Part shown: positions 1 to 10,193 of the stretch, one piece after another
How positions within the stretch are numbered: position 1 is the stretch's first letter
How the letters are laid out: every line of letters begins with the position of its first letter
NCBI GenBank assembly: GCA_028681335.1
Contig: JAQUIT010000002.1
Location: forward strand, 124,001-188,000
Length of the DNA: 64,000 nucleotides
Reading direction: 5' to 3'
Origin: Desulfuromonadaceae bacterium
GTDB taxonomy: Bacteria; Desulfobacterota; Desulfuromonadia; Geobacterales; Pseudopelobacteraceae
Translations under genes and position numbers: made by a program
Notes under the pieces: model-generated
The model's database searches: none
Seen by the model: the letters and a program-made list of their open reading frames with translations, nothing else
What the model was told of the DNA's origin: nothing

Positions 1-804
1 GATTCACTCGACATGACAAAGGTCTTTGCTGCATCCCGCTACGGCAAGGGGGATGGTGACGATTATCTCAACTGTCCGCTGGATGAGGAGGAATATACCC
101 GTTTCATTGATGAACTGAATCGTGGGGAGAAGGTCCCGGCGCGCGATTTTGAGAAGGTTGTTCACTTCGAAGGGTGTATGCCTGTCGAAGAGCTTGCGTC
201 GCGTGGTGTCGAAACGCTCCGTTTCGGCCCGATGAAGCCGGTCGGCTTGCTCAATCCGCATACCGGCCATGAGGCCCATGCCGTCATTCAGCTGCGTGCC
301 GAAAATCGGGCGAAGACCATGTATAATCTGGTTGGTTTTCAGACCAAGCTGACCTGGCCGGAGCAGCGGCGGGTTTTCCGCATGATCCCCGGGTTGGAAG
401 GGGCCGAATTCGTCCGTCTCGGTTCGATGCACCGCAACACATTTATCAACTCTCCGGCACTGCTGGAGTCAACTCAGCAGTTGAAGAGCGACCCGCGTAT
501 TCTCTTCGCCGGACAGATAACCGGGGTGGAGGGATATGTGGAGTCGGCCGGTAGTGGTTTTCTGGCCGGTCTAGCGGCAGCGGCTGTTGTCCTGGGCAAG
601 CCGGTGCCGGTGCCTTCACCGGAAACCGCGCTTGGTGCGCTGATCCATCATATTACGAATGCTGATACAAAACATTTCCAGCCGATGAATGTGAACTACG
701 GACTTTTTCCGGAACTGCCGGGAAGGGTCAAGAAGAAGGAGCGGCGGCAGAAGCTGGCGGAGCGTGCTTTGGCCGCTTTGGAAGAGTGGCGGGTAAAGCT
801 GTAA
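1..804 (+). CDS. trmFO: TrmFO, tRNA (uracil-54-C5)-methyltransferase, 5'-truncated by window edge
   Basis: Folate- and FAD-dependent enzyme that methylates U54 of the tRNA T-loop. The frame is open from base 1, so the ORF-track ATG at 13 is internal; about 170 N-terminal residues, including the FAD-binding start, lie outside the window. Seen: the family signatures [14 protein letters not shown] and FGPMKPVGL, and the C-terminal [19 protein letters not shown] stretch characteristic of the GidA/TrmFO fold. The remaining 267 codons fit the C-terminal two thirds of a roughly 435-residue family member. It ends 223 bp before an Fe-S protein gene and shows no link to it. Confidence 0.93.
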   Translation, partial: DSLDMTKVFAASRYGKGDGDDYLNCPLDEEEYTRFIDELNRGEKVPARDFEKVVHFEGCMPVEELASRGVETLRFGPMKPVGLLNPHTGHEAHAVIQLRAENRAKTMYNLVGFQTKLTWPEQRRVFRMIPGLEGAEFVRLGSMHRNTFINSPALLESTQQLKSDPRILFAGQITGVEGYVESAGSGFLAGLAAAAVVLGKPVPVPSPETALGALIHHITNADTKHFQPMNVNYGLFPELPGRVKKKERRQKLAERALAALEEWRVKL

Positions 805-1027
805 GCCGCTCAAGGGTCATGTGCAGAGCTCCGGGAGCAGAGGTTTGATATTACTACAACAAACGTACCGTCGGTTAGCGGTTCACGAGGTCTTCTCCAA
901 GATAAGCTAAGGATGGAATCGCCGATAATACTAAAACCAGAGTAATATAGTTGAGAATAAATGTGATTTTGTCTATTCTGACAATATATGCAGAAATTAT
1001 TCGTGTCTCTGTTGAAAGGTTTTAAAA

Positions 1028-2308
1028 ATGGAACAACTAAATAGCGATCCCCTCAAACGGGTTGAAGATCAGCTGAAAAAATGTGTCAAATGTGGTGCCT
1101 GTCGCACTAACTGTCCGGCTTTTACCGCATTTCAACGTGAGCCGGCGGTGGCCCGCGGCAAGGTGGCGCTGGCGCAGCATATTATGGCGGACGATATCGA
1201 TCTGGATGACCAGACCTATATGGCGATGTCTAAATGTTTGCTCTGCGGCAGCTGCGTTGACAAATGTCCCAATGATGTGCCAACTGACGAGATTGTTATT
1301 GCCGCCCGCGAATCGCTGGCTAAAAAACGTGGTCTGACAACATTTCATGCTGCTGTTGGTCAGGTGATCAAGAACAGGGGGCGTATGAAGATGGGGGCCA
1401 AGATGGCCTCGTTGCTGGGGCCGCTCTTTTTCAAAAAAGTCCCTGAAACCTCCGGGCTCCGTTTGCGGTTTCCGGCCCCTTTTGTCGGTACCCAACGCTA
1501 TATTCCCGAAATTGCAAAAAAGAGTTTTATTGATCAGCATCCTGAAGTCATTCCCGGTGAGCCGGGGAAGCCGCGCATCGCTTTTTTTGTCGGTTGTATG
1601 ACCAATTTTGTTTATACCGATGTTGGTGAAGCCGCACTGGCCCTGTTTCGTCACCTTGGCTGCACTATCATTATTCCCAAAGGACAGCAGTGTTGCGGGC
1701 TGCCCGGCATGTCGGGCGGTGACCTGGCAACGGTGCGTGATCTGGCTGAAAAGAATCTTGCCGAATTTGAAAAATACGAAGTGGATTATGTCATGAGCGC
1801 CTGTGCTACGTGCGGTGGAGCATTACACCGCCTTTACCCGCTTGTGGTCGGGAAACGTAACCCTGAGTTGCGGGAGCGACTGGATGCACTGGCTAAAAAA
1901 ACTGTGGACGCTTCACAACTGCTGCACGAGCTGGGACTTGATCCTTCTGAAACCGGTATGGGCGAAGAGATCCGGGTCACCTATCACGACCCGTGCCACC
2001 TCCGTACACGCGGTATATCAAAACAGCCACGCGAACTGTTGAAGGGGGCACCCGGGGTTGAGTTGGTTGAGATGGAAGGGGCCGACAAGTGTTGCGGCCT
2101 CGGCGGGACTTTCAATGTTTATCACTATGACTCATCGATGGATATCAATAACGGCAAGAGCGAAGCGATCGTTGCCACCGGTGCCAGGGCCGTTGCCACC
2201 GGCTGTCCCGGCTGCATGATGCAGCTCTCTGACGGGCTTAAACAGCATGGTTCAAATGTGGAGGTTGTGCATACGCTGCAGCTGTTAGCACGCAGGCTAA
2301 AACAGTGA
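1028..2308 (+). CDS. GlcF/LutA-type Fe-S oxidoreductase subunit
   Basis: Electron-transfer subunit of the glycolate/lactate oxidase type. N-terminal half: two 4Fe-4S motifs, CVKCGACRTNCP and CLLCGSCVDKCP. C-terminal half: two cysteine-rich CCG domains (CCGLPG with ACATCGG, then CCGLGGTF with GCPGC). At 426 aa it matches GlcF length. Family members pass electrons from an FAD-linked 2-hydroxyacid dehydrogenase (GlcD type) to quinone or another Fe-S partner; no such flavoprotein lies next to it here, so the substrate is not known. An XRE-cupin regulator gene follows after 146 bp, and the propionyl-CoA genes come next. A role in lactate or glycolate oxidation is inference. Confidence 0.85.
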   Translation: MEQLNSDPLKRVEDQLKKCVKCGACRTNCPAFTAFQREPAVARGKVALAQHIMADDIDLDDQTYMAMSKCLLCGSCVDKCPNDVPTDEIVIAARESLAKKRGLTTFHAAVGQVIKNRGRMKMGAKMASLLGPLFFKKVPETSGLRLRFPAPFVGTQRYIPEIAKKSFIDQHPEVIPGEPGKPRIAFFVGCMTNFVYTDVGEAALALFRHLGCTIIIPKGQQCCGLPGMSGGDLATVRDLAEKNLAEFEKYEVDYVMSACATCGGALHRLYPLVVGKRNPELRERLDALAKKTVDASQLLHELGLDPSETGMGEEIRVTYHDPCHLRTRGISKQPRELLKGAPGVELVEMEGADKCCGLGGTFNVYHYDSSMDINNGKSEAIVATGARAVATGCPGCMMQLSDGLKQHGSNVEVVHTLQLLARRLKQ

Positions 2309-2381
2309 ACTATTATTTTATCTTAAATAAATTTGCTTTTATTTATACTATTGTTCTTTCGTCTGCTTTGAAGGAATTTTA

Positions 2382-2408
2382 TTGACATTATAAAGCAAAT
2401 TGTATACA
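2382..2408 (+). promoter_or_regulatory. Candidate promoter with palindromic site for the XRE-cupin gene
   Basis: TTGACA at 2382-2387 and TATACA at 2403-2408, with a short 15-bp spacer. The -10 lies within a perfect 10-bp palindrome, TTGTATACAA (2401-2410 region), a possible operator. Autoregulation is inference. Confidence 0.4.
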
Positions 2409-2454
2409 AACCCCGCATGGAAACTGAGTTTTACTTTTAAGAGCAGGGGTTTGG

Positions 2455-3018
2455 ATGCGTGAATTCAACATTGGGGCTAAAATTAAGAAGCTCCGGCTTT
2501 CAAAAAAACTGACCCTTCAGGCTGTTGCCAGAGAGACCGGGTTTTCTCCGGCTCTCATTTCTCAAATAGAGAATAATAATGTTTCCCCCCCGATTGCTAC
2601 CCTGTCCAGAATCGCAAAGTTCTTTGATGTTAAAATTGGTGTTTTCTTCACGGAAGATGAAGAAGAGTGTCGTTTTGAAGTTGTCCGTGCACACGAACGC
2701 AAGGCGATTCCGCGCGTTATCTCCAAGGCAGGTACCAGCCAGGGCTATTCCTACGAATCACTCTCCTTTCATAAGCAAAACAAGAAGATGGAGCCATTCC
2801 TTCTCTCTATTACCGAAAAAGCGCTTGAAGAGAACACCTACAGTCACGACGGTGAAGAGTTCCTTTTTGTCATAAAGGGGACTGCGGAGCTTGTTCTTGA
2901 GGAAAAGCGCATTGTTCTCGAAGAGGGGGACTGTGTTTATTTTGATTCGTCATTAAAACATCGCCTACTTTCAAAAGACGGCACCGAAGTCAAAGTGCTG
3001 GCCGTTGTTACCCGCTAA
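2455..3018 (+). CDS. XRE-family regulator with C-terminal cupin domain
   Basis: DNA-binding regulator of 187 aa. Residues about 5-62 form an XRE helix-turn-helix (LQAVARETGFSPALISQIEN); residues about 105-185 form a cupin beta-barrel (HDGEEFLFVIKGTAELVL, EEGDCVYFDSSLKHRL). Proteins of this architecture usually sense a small metabolite through the cupin. It lies between the Fe-S oxidoreductase and the propionyl-CoA carboxylase genes, all on the same strand, so one or both are plausible targets. A palindrome overlaps its own candidate promoter. Ligand and regulon cannot be read from sequence. Confidence 0.85.
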   Translation: MREFNIGAKIKKLRLSKKLTLQAVARETGFSPALISQIENNNVSPPIATLSRIAKFFDVKIGVFFTEDEEECRFEVVRAHERKAIPRVISKAGTSQGYSYESLSFHKQNKKMEPFLLSITEKALEENTYSHDGEEFLFVIKGTAELVLEEKRIVLEEGDCVYFDSSLKHRLLSKDGTEVKVLAVVTR

Positions 3019-3164
3019 AAACATCCCTGCTCAAGCTCTGTTGGGGTAAAAACTTTTAATCCCAGCTACTTGATCTTTGCCACAATGAATACATTAAGCA
3101 AGATGGAAATTCTATAAGTCATTACATACAAGATCGATATTAATAAACCGGAAGGGTGGCGAAG

Positions 3165-4889
3165 ATGTCAAAAAAAGCAATTAAACCATCACTAAAAAAC
3201 CCGTTTGCACCGCAAGAAACTGTTGAATTTACTATTCCAGGTGAAATACCGGGGAAAAAGGGTGGCTATGAAGATGCCATGCAGGCCGGTCACGACCTGA
3301 TTCAGCGCCCAGTAAAATCTGTCAGTATCGCCCAGATTGAGAAGCAGCACTTCAAAAAGCGTATGACCGTATGGGAACGTATTCGCGTGCTGACGGAAAA
3401 CGACCCGAACATCCTGTTCCAGAACTGGGGCAAAAATCTTGACGGTGCTTCACTGGTCACCGGCATACTCAACATCAATGGCCGCGACGTTGCTATCTAT
3501 GGTCACGATTTCACGGTAAGGGCCGGTTCTATCGATGCCACCAATGGTCGTAAGCTGGCGTTGCTGTTCCAGATGGCGGGTGAGAAGGGTATCCCGCTGA
3601 TCGGCATGAATGACTCTGCCGGAGCGTTCGTACCTGCCGGCGTTGGCGGCTTGGATGGCTACGCTGAAGCGTTTACGGCGCTGCGCAAGATCAGTGGCGT
3701 TGTCCCCTCCATTATGTGCATGTTCGGTTTTAATGCCGGCGGCGGCAGTTACCTGCCTCGTCAGGGGAGCTTCCTGATTCAGCCGCAAGATACTTTTTTC
3801 GGTCTGACCGGACCAGGGGTTGTTAAGTCGGTTCTTGGTGAGGACGTGACTCCTGAAGATCTCGGTGGACCGAAGGTTCATGGACAGTCAGGTGTTGCCG
3901 ATATGACCGTCGAAGACGAAGTGGATGCTCTGCGTACCGCCCTGCAACTCCTTTCCTATCTGCCTGACAACAATAGTGTTATGGCCCGTTATCGCGAAAC
4001 CAGCGACCCGCTGGATCGCAAAACCTGGGAGATTAATACCCTGCTCAAGAAAGCCTTCAACTCTCCTACAGGCTTTAATACCCCTTTTGATGTTTCCATC
4101 ATGATCCAGCAGATCTGTGACCACGGTGATTACTTTGAACTGCAACGTGACCGGGCCCGTGAGGCTGTCACCGCCCTCGGACGTCTGGGTGGCAATGTTG
4201 TCGGATTTGTCGCCAACAATAGCGCCGTTGCATCCGGCCAGATTACGGTTGATTCCGCCTATAAGATTGCCCGCTTCAACCGTTTCTGCAATATTTACAA
4301 TATCCCGATGATCTTCATGGAAGATACCACCGGCTTCCTGCCTGGACGTGAGCAGGAGGGCCGCGGTATTGTTCAGGCCGGCCGTGCCATGCTCGATTCC
4401 ATTGTCGATATCAGAACTCCGCGCATCCTGCTGATTATCCGTAACGCCTACGGCGGTGCCTATGCATCGTACAACAACTACCCAACCGGTGCTGATCTGG
4501 TACTGGCGCTGCCGACGACCCGCCTCGCAGTTATGGGGCCTGCCGGTAAGGAGTTCGTTTATAAGGACGAAGTGCGCAAGATGCGGGCTGCTGCTGCTGA
4601 TCGCGTAAAGCAGGGTGTACAGGAGCGTGTCGCCGCCGGTATGTCCCCAGGTGAGGCTAAAAAGGATGCCGAAAAAGATGCTGCTGATTGGCTGAAGATT
4701 GAGGACGCAGCATTGAATCTCCGCTATGAAAAAGAACTGATGAATCCGAAAGAAGGTCTGGCACTGGGATCGATCTCCTCACTAGTCATGCCGACCGACC
4801 TGCGCAAGGTGCTGGGAGAGAACATGAACTTCTTCCTGCGCCATTACAAGCCGGGCCCGATGCAGGCCGTACAGCGTGAGTTCCATTAA
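3165..4889 (+). CDS. Acyl-CoA (probably propionyl-CoA) carboxylase, carboxyltransferase subunit
   Basis: Transfers carboxyl from carboxybiotin to an acyl-CoA, probably giving methylmalonyl-CoA, judging by the neighbouring mutase and epimerase. The track starts at a GTG (3156), but that GTG overlaps the GGAAGGG ribosome-binding site; the ATG at 3165 sits 8 nt after it and is preferred (574 aa). Two crotonase-fold halves are visible: N-terminal with [11 protein letters not shown] and [16 protein letters not shown]-terminal with [19 protein letters not shown] biotin carboxylase/carrier gene follows after 33 bp, so the two form an operon. A decarboxylase or transcarboxylase role is possible; substrate is inferred from context. 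Confidence 0.85.
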   Translation: MSKKAIKPSLKNPFAPQETVEFTIPGEIPGKKGGYEDAMQAGHDLIQRPVKSVSIAQIEKQHFKKRMTVWERIRVLTENDPNILFQNWGKNLDGASLVTGILNINGRDVAIYGHDFTVRAGSIDATNGRKLALLFQMAGEKGIPLIGMNDSAGAFVPAGVGGLDGYAEAFTALRKISGVVPSIMCMFGFNAGGGSYLPRQGSFLIQPQDTFFGLTGPGVVKSVLGEDVTPEDLGGPKVHGQSGVADMTVEDEVDALRTALQLLSYLPDNNSVMARYRETSDPLDRKTWEINTLLKKAFNSPTGFNTPFDVSIMIQQICDHGDYFELQRDRAREAVTALGRLGGNVVGFVANNSAVASGQITVDSAYKIARFNRFCNIYNIPMIFMEDTTGFLPGREQEGRGIVQAGRAMLDSIVDIRTPRILLIIRNAYGGAYASYNNYPTGADLVLALPTTRLAVMGPAGKEFVYKDEVRKMRAAAADRVKQGVQERVAAGMSPGEAKKDAEKDAADWLKIEDAALNLRYEKELMNPKEGLALGSISSLVMPTDLRKVLGENMNFFLRHYKPGPMQAVQREFH

Positions 4890-4922
4890 TTTTACTCATT
4901 CCAGATTGGAGATATAGAAACC

Positions 4923-7820
4923 ATGTCACAGCCCGATTATTACAAACACAATCCACTGATTCACCGGGACCGTAAATTGAACCGCTCTTCCTCCGAGTGG
5001 GTACGTTCCTTTTCCTGCGAGGATCTGAAGCCGCTTATCGTCTGCCGTGGCCCGATCCGCAAGGAGGCGATGGATGTTTATGAAGAGATGGGTATTACCC
5101 ACTACGGCATCCTGCTTTCCGAAAAAGACTCGATCATTTATGCCAATGCGCTGGCGCCGGAACTGCGTCAGTTGACCGATTCACGCCGTGTCCACCGGGT
5201 GCCTGATTACTCCGGTGCCAGCAAGGAAGAACGTGTCGAACGCATCAACCAGATCATCCAGATGGCCAAGGATAACGGTTACGATTCTATCTTCGCCGGT
5301 TACGGCTTCATGGCCGAGGATGAAGAGTTTGTTGCTGCCATTGAAAAGGCGGGGCTCAGCTTTATCGGACCATGTGCCGCAACCCAGGCCAAGGCCGGTA
5401 AGAAAGACGAGGCCAAACGGACAGCCCTGCAGGTGAATGTCAGTGTTACCCCTGGTGTGAACAATGTTACTGCGCTGACGCTGATCAAAAAATACCCGAC
5501 CCGCGAGAAGCTGCTCAAGATCGTTGAAGCCGAAGAGTTGGTCTGTGACGAAAAGATTCTGAAGGACAAGGCGCTTGCCATTGAGACTCTGGCCGATCAT
5601 ATCCTGATGGCCTCGTACAGTAAGGGTGTCGACCTGTTTTCCGTTGAAGAGCTCTCTGCCCAGGTCCAGGCTGAAGTGACTGAACTGTTTAAAAAATATC
5701 CGCAGAGCCGCTTCCGTATCAAGGCGATCGGTGGCGGTGGCGGCAAGGGACAGCGTATCGTTGGAGCGTCGCTGTTGGCGGCAAAAAACGCTGACGACAA
5801 GGCTATTGCCAAGGCTGCTGCCGAGGCACCTGCCATGGTGCGTGAAGTCCTGAACGAGGTTAAGGCAAACGGCGTCGGCGATAACAAAAACGTCCTGATC
5901 GAGCTCAATATCGAACAGACCCGCCACAACGAAATCCAGCTGCTCGGCAACGGTGAGTGGTGTATCTCGCTGGGCGGACGTGACTGCTCCCTGCAGATGC
6001 ATGAGCAGAAACTTCTCGAGGTCTCCGTTACCCAGGAAGGGTTGATGACCGCCATTCTAAAAGCTAAGGCTGCAGGACGCAAGGCTGAAGTCAAGGCGCT
6101 GGAAAGCGACCTGAAGGTGCTGGCACGTATGGAAGAGGAGTCGGCTCGATTCGGTCAGGCTGTTGGGCTTGACTCCGCCTCAACCTTCGAGTGCATCGTT
6201 GACCGCGACCGTCATTTTTTCATGGAGGTCAACACCCGTATCCAGGTTGAACACCGAGTTACCGAGCTCTGCTACAGCCTCAAATTTACCAACCCAGCTG
6301 ACGACAAGGACTTTTTCATCGTTGAATCCCTTGTAGAGGCGATGGCTCTCCTGGCAAAGCACAAGAAGCGCCTCCCGAAGCCGGAGCGTGTAGTTCGCTT
6401 TAATGCCTCTGTCGAGGCTCGCCTCAATGCAACCGATGCGTCACTGTCACCCCATGCCGGCGGCATGATCCGCTACTGGTCAAAGCCGATCAAGGGTGAA
6501 GTGCGTGACGACCAGGGCATCTGCATGACCAACCCGGATACCGGCATCTTCATGAAATACAAGGTAGCCGGTGCCTATGATTCCAATATCGCCCTGCTCC
6601 TCACCAAGGGGGATGACCGCCTGGCAAGTTATGAGCGTCTCTCCGAAGTGTTGTGCAGCACTACGCTGAATGGCAGCGCCCTGGCCACTAATCTTGAATT
6701 CCATTACGGACTGGTGAGCTGGTTCCTCGGGCGCAACGTCATGGCCAAGCCGACGACCCGCTTCGTTGTGCCTTACCTGGCGCTGGTCGGTACACTCAAG
6801 GAAGAGTCAAACAAGCTGGATGTTGTGTACGCATTCTTCCAGATGAAAAAGCACTACGCAAAACAGATCTCCGAGCAGTATGCCGATCAACCTGATGTCT
6901 GCGCCAAAGAGCTGAAAAACATGTCGGCCCTGCTTGATCGCAAAGGCACCCTGATTACCCGTCCCATGGAGCGGCTCCTTAACGACCCGCACCTGCTTTC
7001 CGGCTGGCTGAGCTTGAATACGAAGAATTTCCGTATTGAGAAGGGTAAGGTTGTCTGGCTCAGAAACCCGCTCGGTGTACTCAAGGACACCTACGAGTAC
7101 CTGCATATGAATTACCGTCCGCATAAACCTGCGGCAGAAATCATTTGGGATCACGATAACGAACTGCTACAGCAATCGCTTCATTTCTCCCGTACGTTGC
7201 GTGAGAAGTTCGGGCTGGAGCGGGATGAGTATTTCAAGCTCAATGAACTGGTGAAGAAGGAAAAACCGCAGGCCGGTTTTGATGCAGAAACATGGGAGCA
7301 GATTCGTTCCGCTCACTATGGTTATGAAGCCGGGCTCGAATTGCTGGGCATGCTGTTCCTGGTCGGTGATAACACCAAGTTCTGGGATATGAAAGTACAG
7401 GACGATCTGGAGGTCGTGATCCCTGACTACCTGACCGACCTGGATCTGCAGGCACGGATGAAGAAAATCCTGGTACCGCCACCGGCAACCAAGGCTGATG
7501 AGATTGTTGCCGTCTGCGGCGGCATGTACTATGGTCAGGAAGCCCCCGGTCTGCCGACGTTTGTAACCGAAGGTATGCATTTTGAAAAGGATCAGCCACT
7601 CTACATCATTGAAGTCATGAAGATGTTCAATACGATCCGGGCACCGTTTTCCGGTACAATCGACAAAATAATCATGGAAGGCGCCGATGGTTCAATCGTC
7701 CAGAAAGGGCAGCCGCTCTTCAAGATCACCCCGGACGAAAAATTTGTCGATGTCGACCCGAAACTGGTTGAAAAAGAAAAGCGCGAGTGTACAGCGGAAT
7801 ATTTGAAGGCTGTACTTTAA
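4923..7820 (+). CDS. Biotin carboxylase / biotin carrier fusion subunit of acyl-CoA carboxylase
   Basis: 965-aa fusion that carboxylates its own biotin with ATP and bicarbonate, then serves the upstream carboxyltransferase. N-terminal biotin carboxylase: glycine-rich AIGGGGGKGQRIV near residue 270, RDCSLQMHEQKLLE, and the catalytic strand FMEVNTRIQVEH. The C-terminal biotinyl domain has EVMKM with the biotin-accepting lysine at residue 900. Odd: about 110 residues separate the conserved KAGKKDEA segment from the glycine loop, compared with roughly 45-50 in standard biotin carboxylases, so there is an insertion in or before the lid. A long middle region (about 560-830) has no motif I recognise. 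It is larger than ordinary PccA (about 660 aa). Confidence 0.85.
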   Translation: MSQPDYYKHNPLIHRDRKLNRSSSEWVRSFSCEDLKPLIVCRGPIRKEAMDVYEEMGITHYGILLSEKDSIIYANALAPELRQLTDSRRVHRVPDYSGASKEERVERINQIIQMAKDNGYDSIFAGYGFMAEDEEFVAAIEKAGLSFIGPCAATQAKAGKKDEAKRTALQVNVSVTPGVNNVTALTLIKKYPTREKLLKIVEAEELVCDEKILKDKALAIETLADHILMASYSKGVDLFSVEELSAQVQAEVTELFKKYPQSRFRIKAIGGGGGKGQRIVGASLLAAKNADDKAIAKAAAEAPAMVREVLNEVKANGVGDNKNVLIELNIEQTRHNEIQLLGNGEWCISLGGRDCSLQMHEQKLLEVSVTQEGLMTAILKAKAAGRKAEVKALESDLKVLARMEEESARFGQAVGLDSASTFECIVDRDRHFFMEVNTRIQVEHRVTELCYSLKFTNPADDKDFFIVESLVEAMALLAKHKKRLPKPERVVRFNASVEARLNATDASLSPHAGGMIRYWSKPIKGEVRDDQGICMTNPDTGIFMKYKVAGAYDSNIALLLTKGDDRLASYERLSEVLCSTTLNGSALATNLEFHYGLVSWFLGRNVMAKPTTRFVVPYLALVGTLKEESNKLDVVYAFFQMKKHYAKQISEQYADQPDVCAKELKNMSALLDRKGTLITRPMERLLNDPHLLSGWLSLNTKNFRIEKGKVVWLRNPLGVLKDTYEYLHMNYRPHKPAAEIIWDHDNELLQQSLHFSRTLREKFGLERDEYFKLNELVKKEKPQAGFDAETWEQIRSAHYGYEAGLELLGMLFLVGDNTKFWDMKVQDDLEVVIPDYLTDLDLQARMKKILVPPPATKADEIVAVCGGMYYGQEAPGLPTFVTEGMHFEKDQPLYIIEVMKMFNTIRAPFSGTIDKIIMEGADGSIVQKGQPLFKITPDEKFVDVDPKLVEKEKRECTAEYLKAVL

Positions 7821-7858
7821 TACTATCCTGATACATAGGCGCACCGAGAAAGGCTGAC

Positions 7859-7895
7859 GGCAAGAGATTGGAACAATATTCCCGAACCTCTTGCC
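7859..7895 (+). other. Hairpin between carboxylase and mutase genes
   Basis: Perfect 8-bp inverted repeat GGCAAGAG (7859-7866) / CTCTTGCC (7888-7895). It is flanked by partly complementary AGAAAGGC and GGCTTTTCT. A T-rich stretch follows, so it may be a weak terminator or a processing site splitting the cluster. Confidence 0.45.
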
Positions 7896-7957
7896 TTTGG
7901 CTTTTCTAAAACTTTTGTTTTGGCAGTGTTCAATTCTGATGGAATGGAGAAATAGCT

Positions 7958-9610
7958 ATGAGCATCAACGACAGCAAGCAGAAGTGGAATGAAAAAGTTG
8001 CCAAAGGGATCGCTAAGTCACCTGAGCGGATGGAAAAGTTTCTGACGACCTCCAACATCGAGATGGAACGCTGCTTCACCCCCGGCTTCGACTACCCAGG
8101 TTATGAAGAGCAGTTGGGCTTCCCCGGTGAATATCCCTACACTCGCGGCGTTCAACCGACCATGTACCGCGGTCGTTTCTGGACCATGCGCCAGTACGCC
8201 GGCTTCGGCACCGCCAAAGAATCCAACGAACGTTACAAGTACCTGCTCTCTGCCGGCCAGACCGGACTTTCTATCGCCTTTGACCTGCCGACCCAGATGG
8301 GATATGACTCCGACGCCGGCATGAGTCTCGGTGAGGTCGGCAAAGTCGGCGTTGCTATCGACTCGCTGGCCGATATGGAAATTCTTTTCGACGGCATTCC
8401 GCTCGACAAGGTCTCCACCTCCATGACGATCAACTCCACCGCCGCAATCCTGCTCTGCATGTATATTGCCGTAGCGGAAAAACAGGGGGTGTCAGCGGAC
8501 AAAATCTCCGGCACGATCCAGAACGACATCCTCAAAGAGTATATGGCTCGCGGCACTTACATTTATCCGCCCAAAGAATCCATGAGGATCATCACCGACA
8601 TCTTCGCCTACTGCAAAGATAACGTACCCAAGTGGAATACCATCTCCATCTCCGGCTACCACATCCGTGAAGCGGGCTCCAGCGCTGTGCAGGAAGTCGC
8701 CTTCACTCTTGCCGACGGCATCGCCTATGTAGACGCCGCCATCAAGGCGGGTCTGGAAGTGGATGAATTTGCCCCACGTTTGGCCTTTTTCTTCAACGCC
8801 CACAATAACCTCTTTGAAGAGGTCGCCAAGTTCCGTGCTGCTCGCCGTATCTGGGGTAAAATCATGGTAGAGCGCTTTGGCGCCAAAGATCCCAAATCGC
8901 AGATGCTCCGTTTTCACACCCAGACCGCCGGCTGTACCCTTACTGCACAGCAGCCGGACAACAACATCATGCGCGTCACGATCCAGGCCCTGGCCGCGGT
9001 TCTTGGCGGCACACAGTCACTGCACACCAACTCCCGTGACGAAGCGCTGGCGCTGCCGACCGAAGATTCGGTGCGTATTGCCCTCCGCACCCAACAGGTA
9101 ATTGCTTACGAATCCGGCGCCGCAGATTCCGTCGACCCGCTGGCCGGATCGTTCCTGGTGGAATCGTTGACCGACCGGATCGAAAAGGAAGCACTGGAAT
9201 ACATCGACAAGATCGATAAGCTGGGTGGCGCCGTCGAGGCAATCTCACGCGGTTTCCAGCAGAAAGAGATCCAGGATTCGGCCTACGCCTACCAGAAATC
9301 GATCGAGAAGGACGAGCTGATCATCGTCGGTGTTAACAAGTTCACCGTCAAAGAGCCGGCACCGACCGGTCTGCTGAGGGTCAAGGAAGAGGTGGAAATC
9401 TCCCAGAAGAAATCACTGGCTGCTATGAAAGGTGGCCGGGACAACGCTGCTGTCGTCGCAACACTCGCGGCGCTTACTACAGCGGCAAAAGGGACGGACA
9501 ACCTGATGCCGCACATCCTGGCGGCAGTCAAAGCCTATGCGACCCTGGGCGAGATAGCAGATGTCTTTAGAGGGGTGTTTGGAAAACATACCGAGACGGT
9601 AGTACTGTAA
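7958..9610 (+). CDS. Methylmalonyl-CoA mutase, catalytic large subunit without B12 domain
   Basis: Rearranges methylmalonyl-CoA to succinyl-CoA with adenosylcobalamin. The 550 residues cover the TIM-barrel substrate domain, with [16 protein letters not shown] near residue 75, [13 protein letters not shown] and [17 protein letters not shown]. The chain stops there: the C-terminal cobalamin-binding domain (DxHxxG signature) is absent. Split mutases have a separate small B12 subunit of about 130-140 aa, which is not in this window. The epimerase gene follows after 68 bp; carboxylase genes lie upstream. A related acyl-CoA mutase (isobutyryl- or ethylmalonyl-CoA) is possible, but the neighbours favour methylmalonyl-CoA. 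Confidence 0.9.
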   Translation: MSINDSKQKWNEKVAKGIAKSPERMEKFLTTSNIEMERCFTPGFDYPGYEEQLGFPGEYPYTRGVQPTMYRGRFWTMRQYAGFGTAKESNERYKYLLSAGQTGLSIAFDLPTQMGYDSDAGMSLGEVGKVGVAIDSLADMEILFDGIPLDKVSTSMTINSTAAILLCMYIAVAEKQGVSADKISGTIQNDILKEYMARGTYIYPPKESMRIITDIFAYCKDNVPKWNTISISGYHIREAGSSAVQEVAFTLADGIAYVDAAIKAGLEVDEFAPRLAFFFNAHNNLFEEVAKFRAARRIWGKIMVERFGAKDPKSQMLRFHTQTAGCTLTAQQPDNNIMRVTIQALAAVLGGTQSLHTNSRDEALALPTEDSVRIALRTQQVIAYESGAADSVDPLAGSFLVESLTDRIEKEALEYIDKIDKLGGAVEAISRGFQQKEIQDSAYAYQKSIEKDELIIVGVNKFTVKEPAPTGLLRVKEEVEISQKKSLAAMKGGRDNAAVVATLAALTTAAKGTDNLMPHILAAVKAYATLGEIADVFRGVFGKHTETVVL

Positions 9611-9678
9611 TTGTTGCAAAAAAGTTACAACCCTGTAACCCGATTTTAAGAATAAACGTGTACTGTGCGGGAGGTTAG

Positions 9679-10083
9679 ATGCTTACAAAAATTAACCATA
9701 TCGGTGTTGCCGTAAAATCGCTCAATGATACAATACCGTTTTATCAAGACACTCTTGGTATGACCCTTGCCGGCATCGAGGAGGTCTCCGAGCAGAAGGT
9801 TCGCGTCGCCATGCTGCAGATCGGCGAGTCAATGATAGAGTTGCTGGAACCGACTTCGGCAGAGAGCCCGATTGCCACATTCATCGATAAAAACGGTTGC
9901 GGAATACATCACATAGCTTACGAAGTTGATGATATTGAAAAAGTCATTGCCAAGCTGTTGGGAGAAGGTGCCCGTATGATAGATGAAAAGCCGCGCCAAG
10001 GCGCTCACGGCACCAGTATTGCGTTTATTCATCCCAAAAGCAGTAATGGCGTGTTGACTGAGCTGTGTCAGGCAGGTCACTGA
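9679..10083 (+). CDS. mce: Methylmalonyl-CoA epimerase
   Basis: Interconverts (R)- and (S)-methylmalonyl-CoA, linking propionyl-CoA carboxylase to the mutase. This 134-aa protein is of normal length and has the vicinal-oxygen-chelate fold: IGVAVKSLNDTIPFYQDTLG at the start, a second beta-alpha-beta unit at GIHHIAYEVDDIEKV, and metal-ligand candidates at the N-terminal His, the central His and a C-terminal Glu (LTELCQ). It is the last gene of the cluster; a new promoter follows about 75 bp downstream. Confidence 0.92.
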   Translation: MLTKINHIGVAVKSLNDTIPFYQDTLGMTLAGIEEVSEQKVRVAMLQIGESMIELLEPTSAESPIATFIDKNGCGIHHIAYEVDDIEKVIAKLLGEGARMIDEKPRQGAHGTSIAFIHPKSSNGVLTELCQAGH

Positions 10084-10159
10084 CTTTTGTGTTTAACCGT
10101 AAAAATAATACGCCATTCTGTTTTTATTGTTATTTAGAGGCGTAAATGTTAATTTTAGG

Positions 10160-10187
10160 TTGACATGCGTTTTATTTGTTGTATATT
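10160..10187 (+). promoter_or_regulatory. Strong sigma-70-type promoter for the porin gene
   Basis: TTGACA (10160-10165), 16-bp spacer, TATATT (10182-10187). Transcription would start near 10194, giving an untranslated leader of about 345 nt. Confidence 0.65.
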
Positions 10188-10193
10188 CCGCTC

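Noticed and set aside
5181-6002. 273-aa minus-strand ORF
   Set aside because: Shadow of the biotin carboxylase gene, whose own frame has all catalytic motifs.
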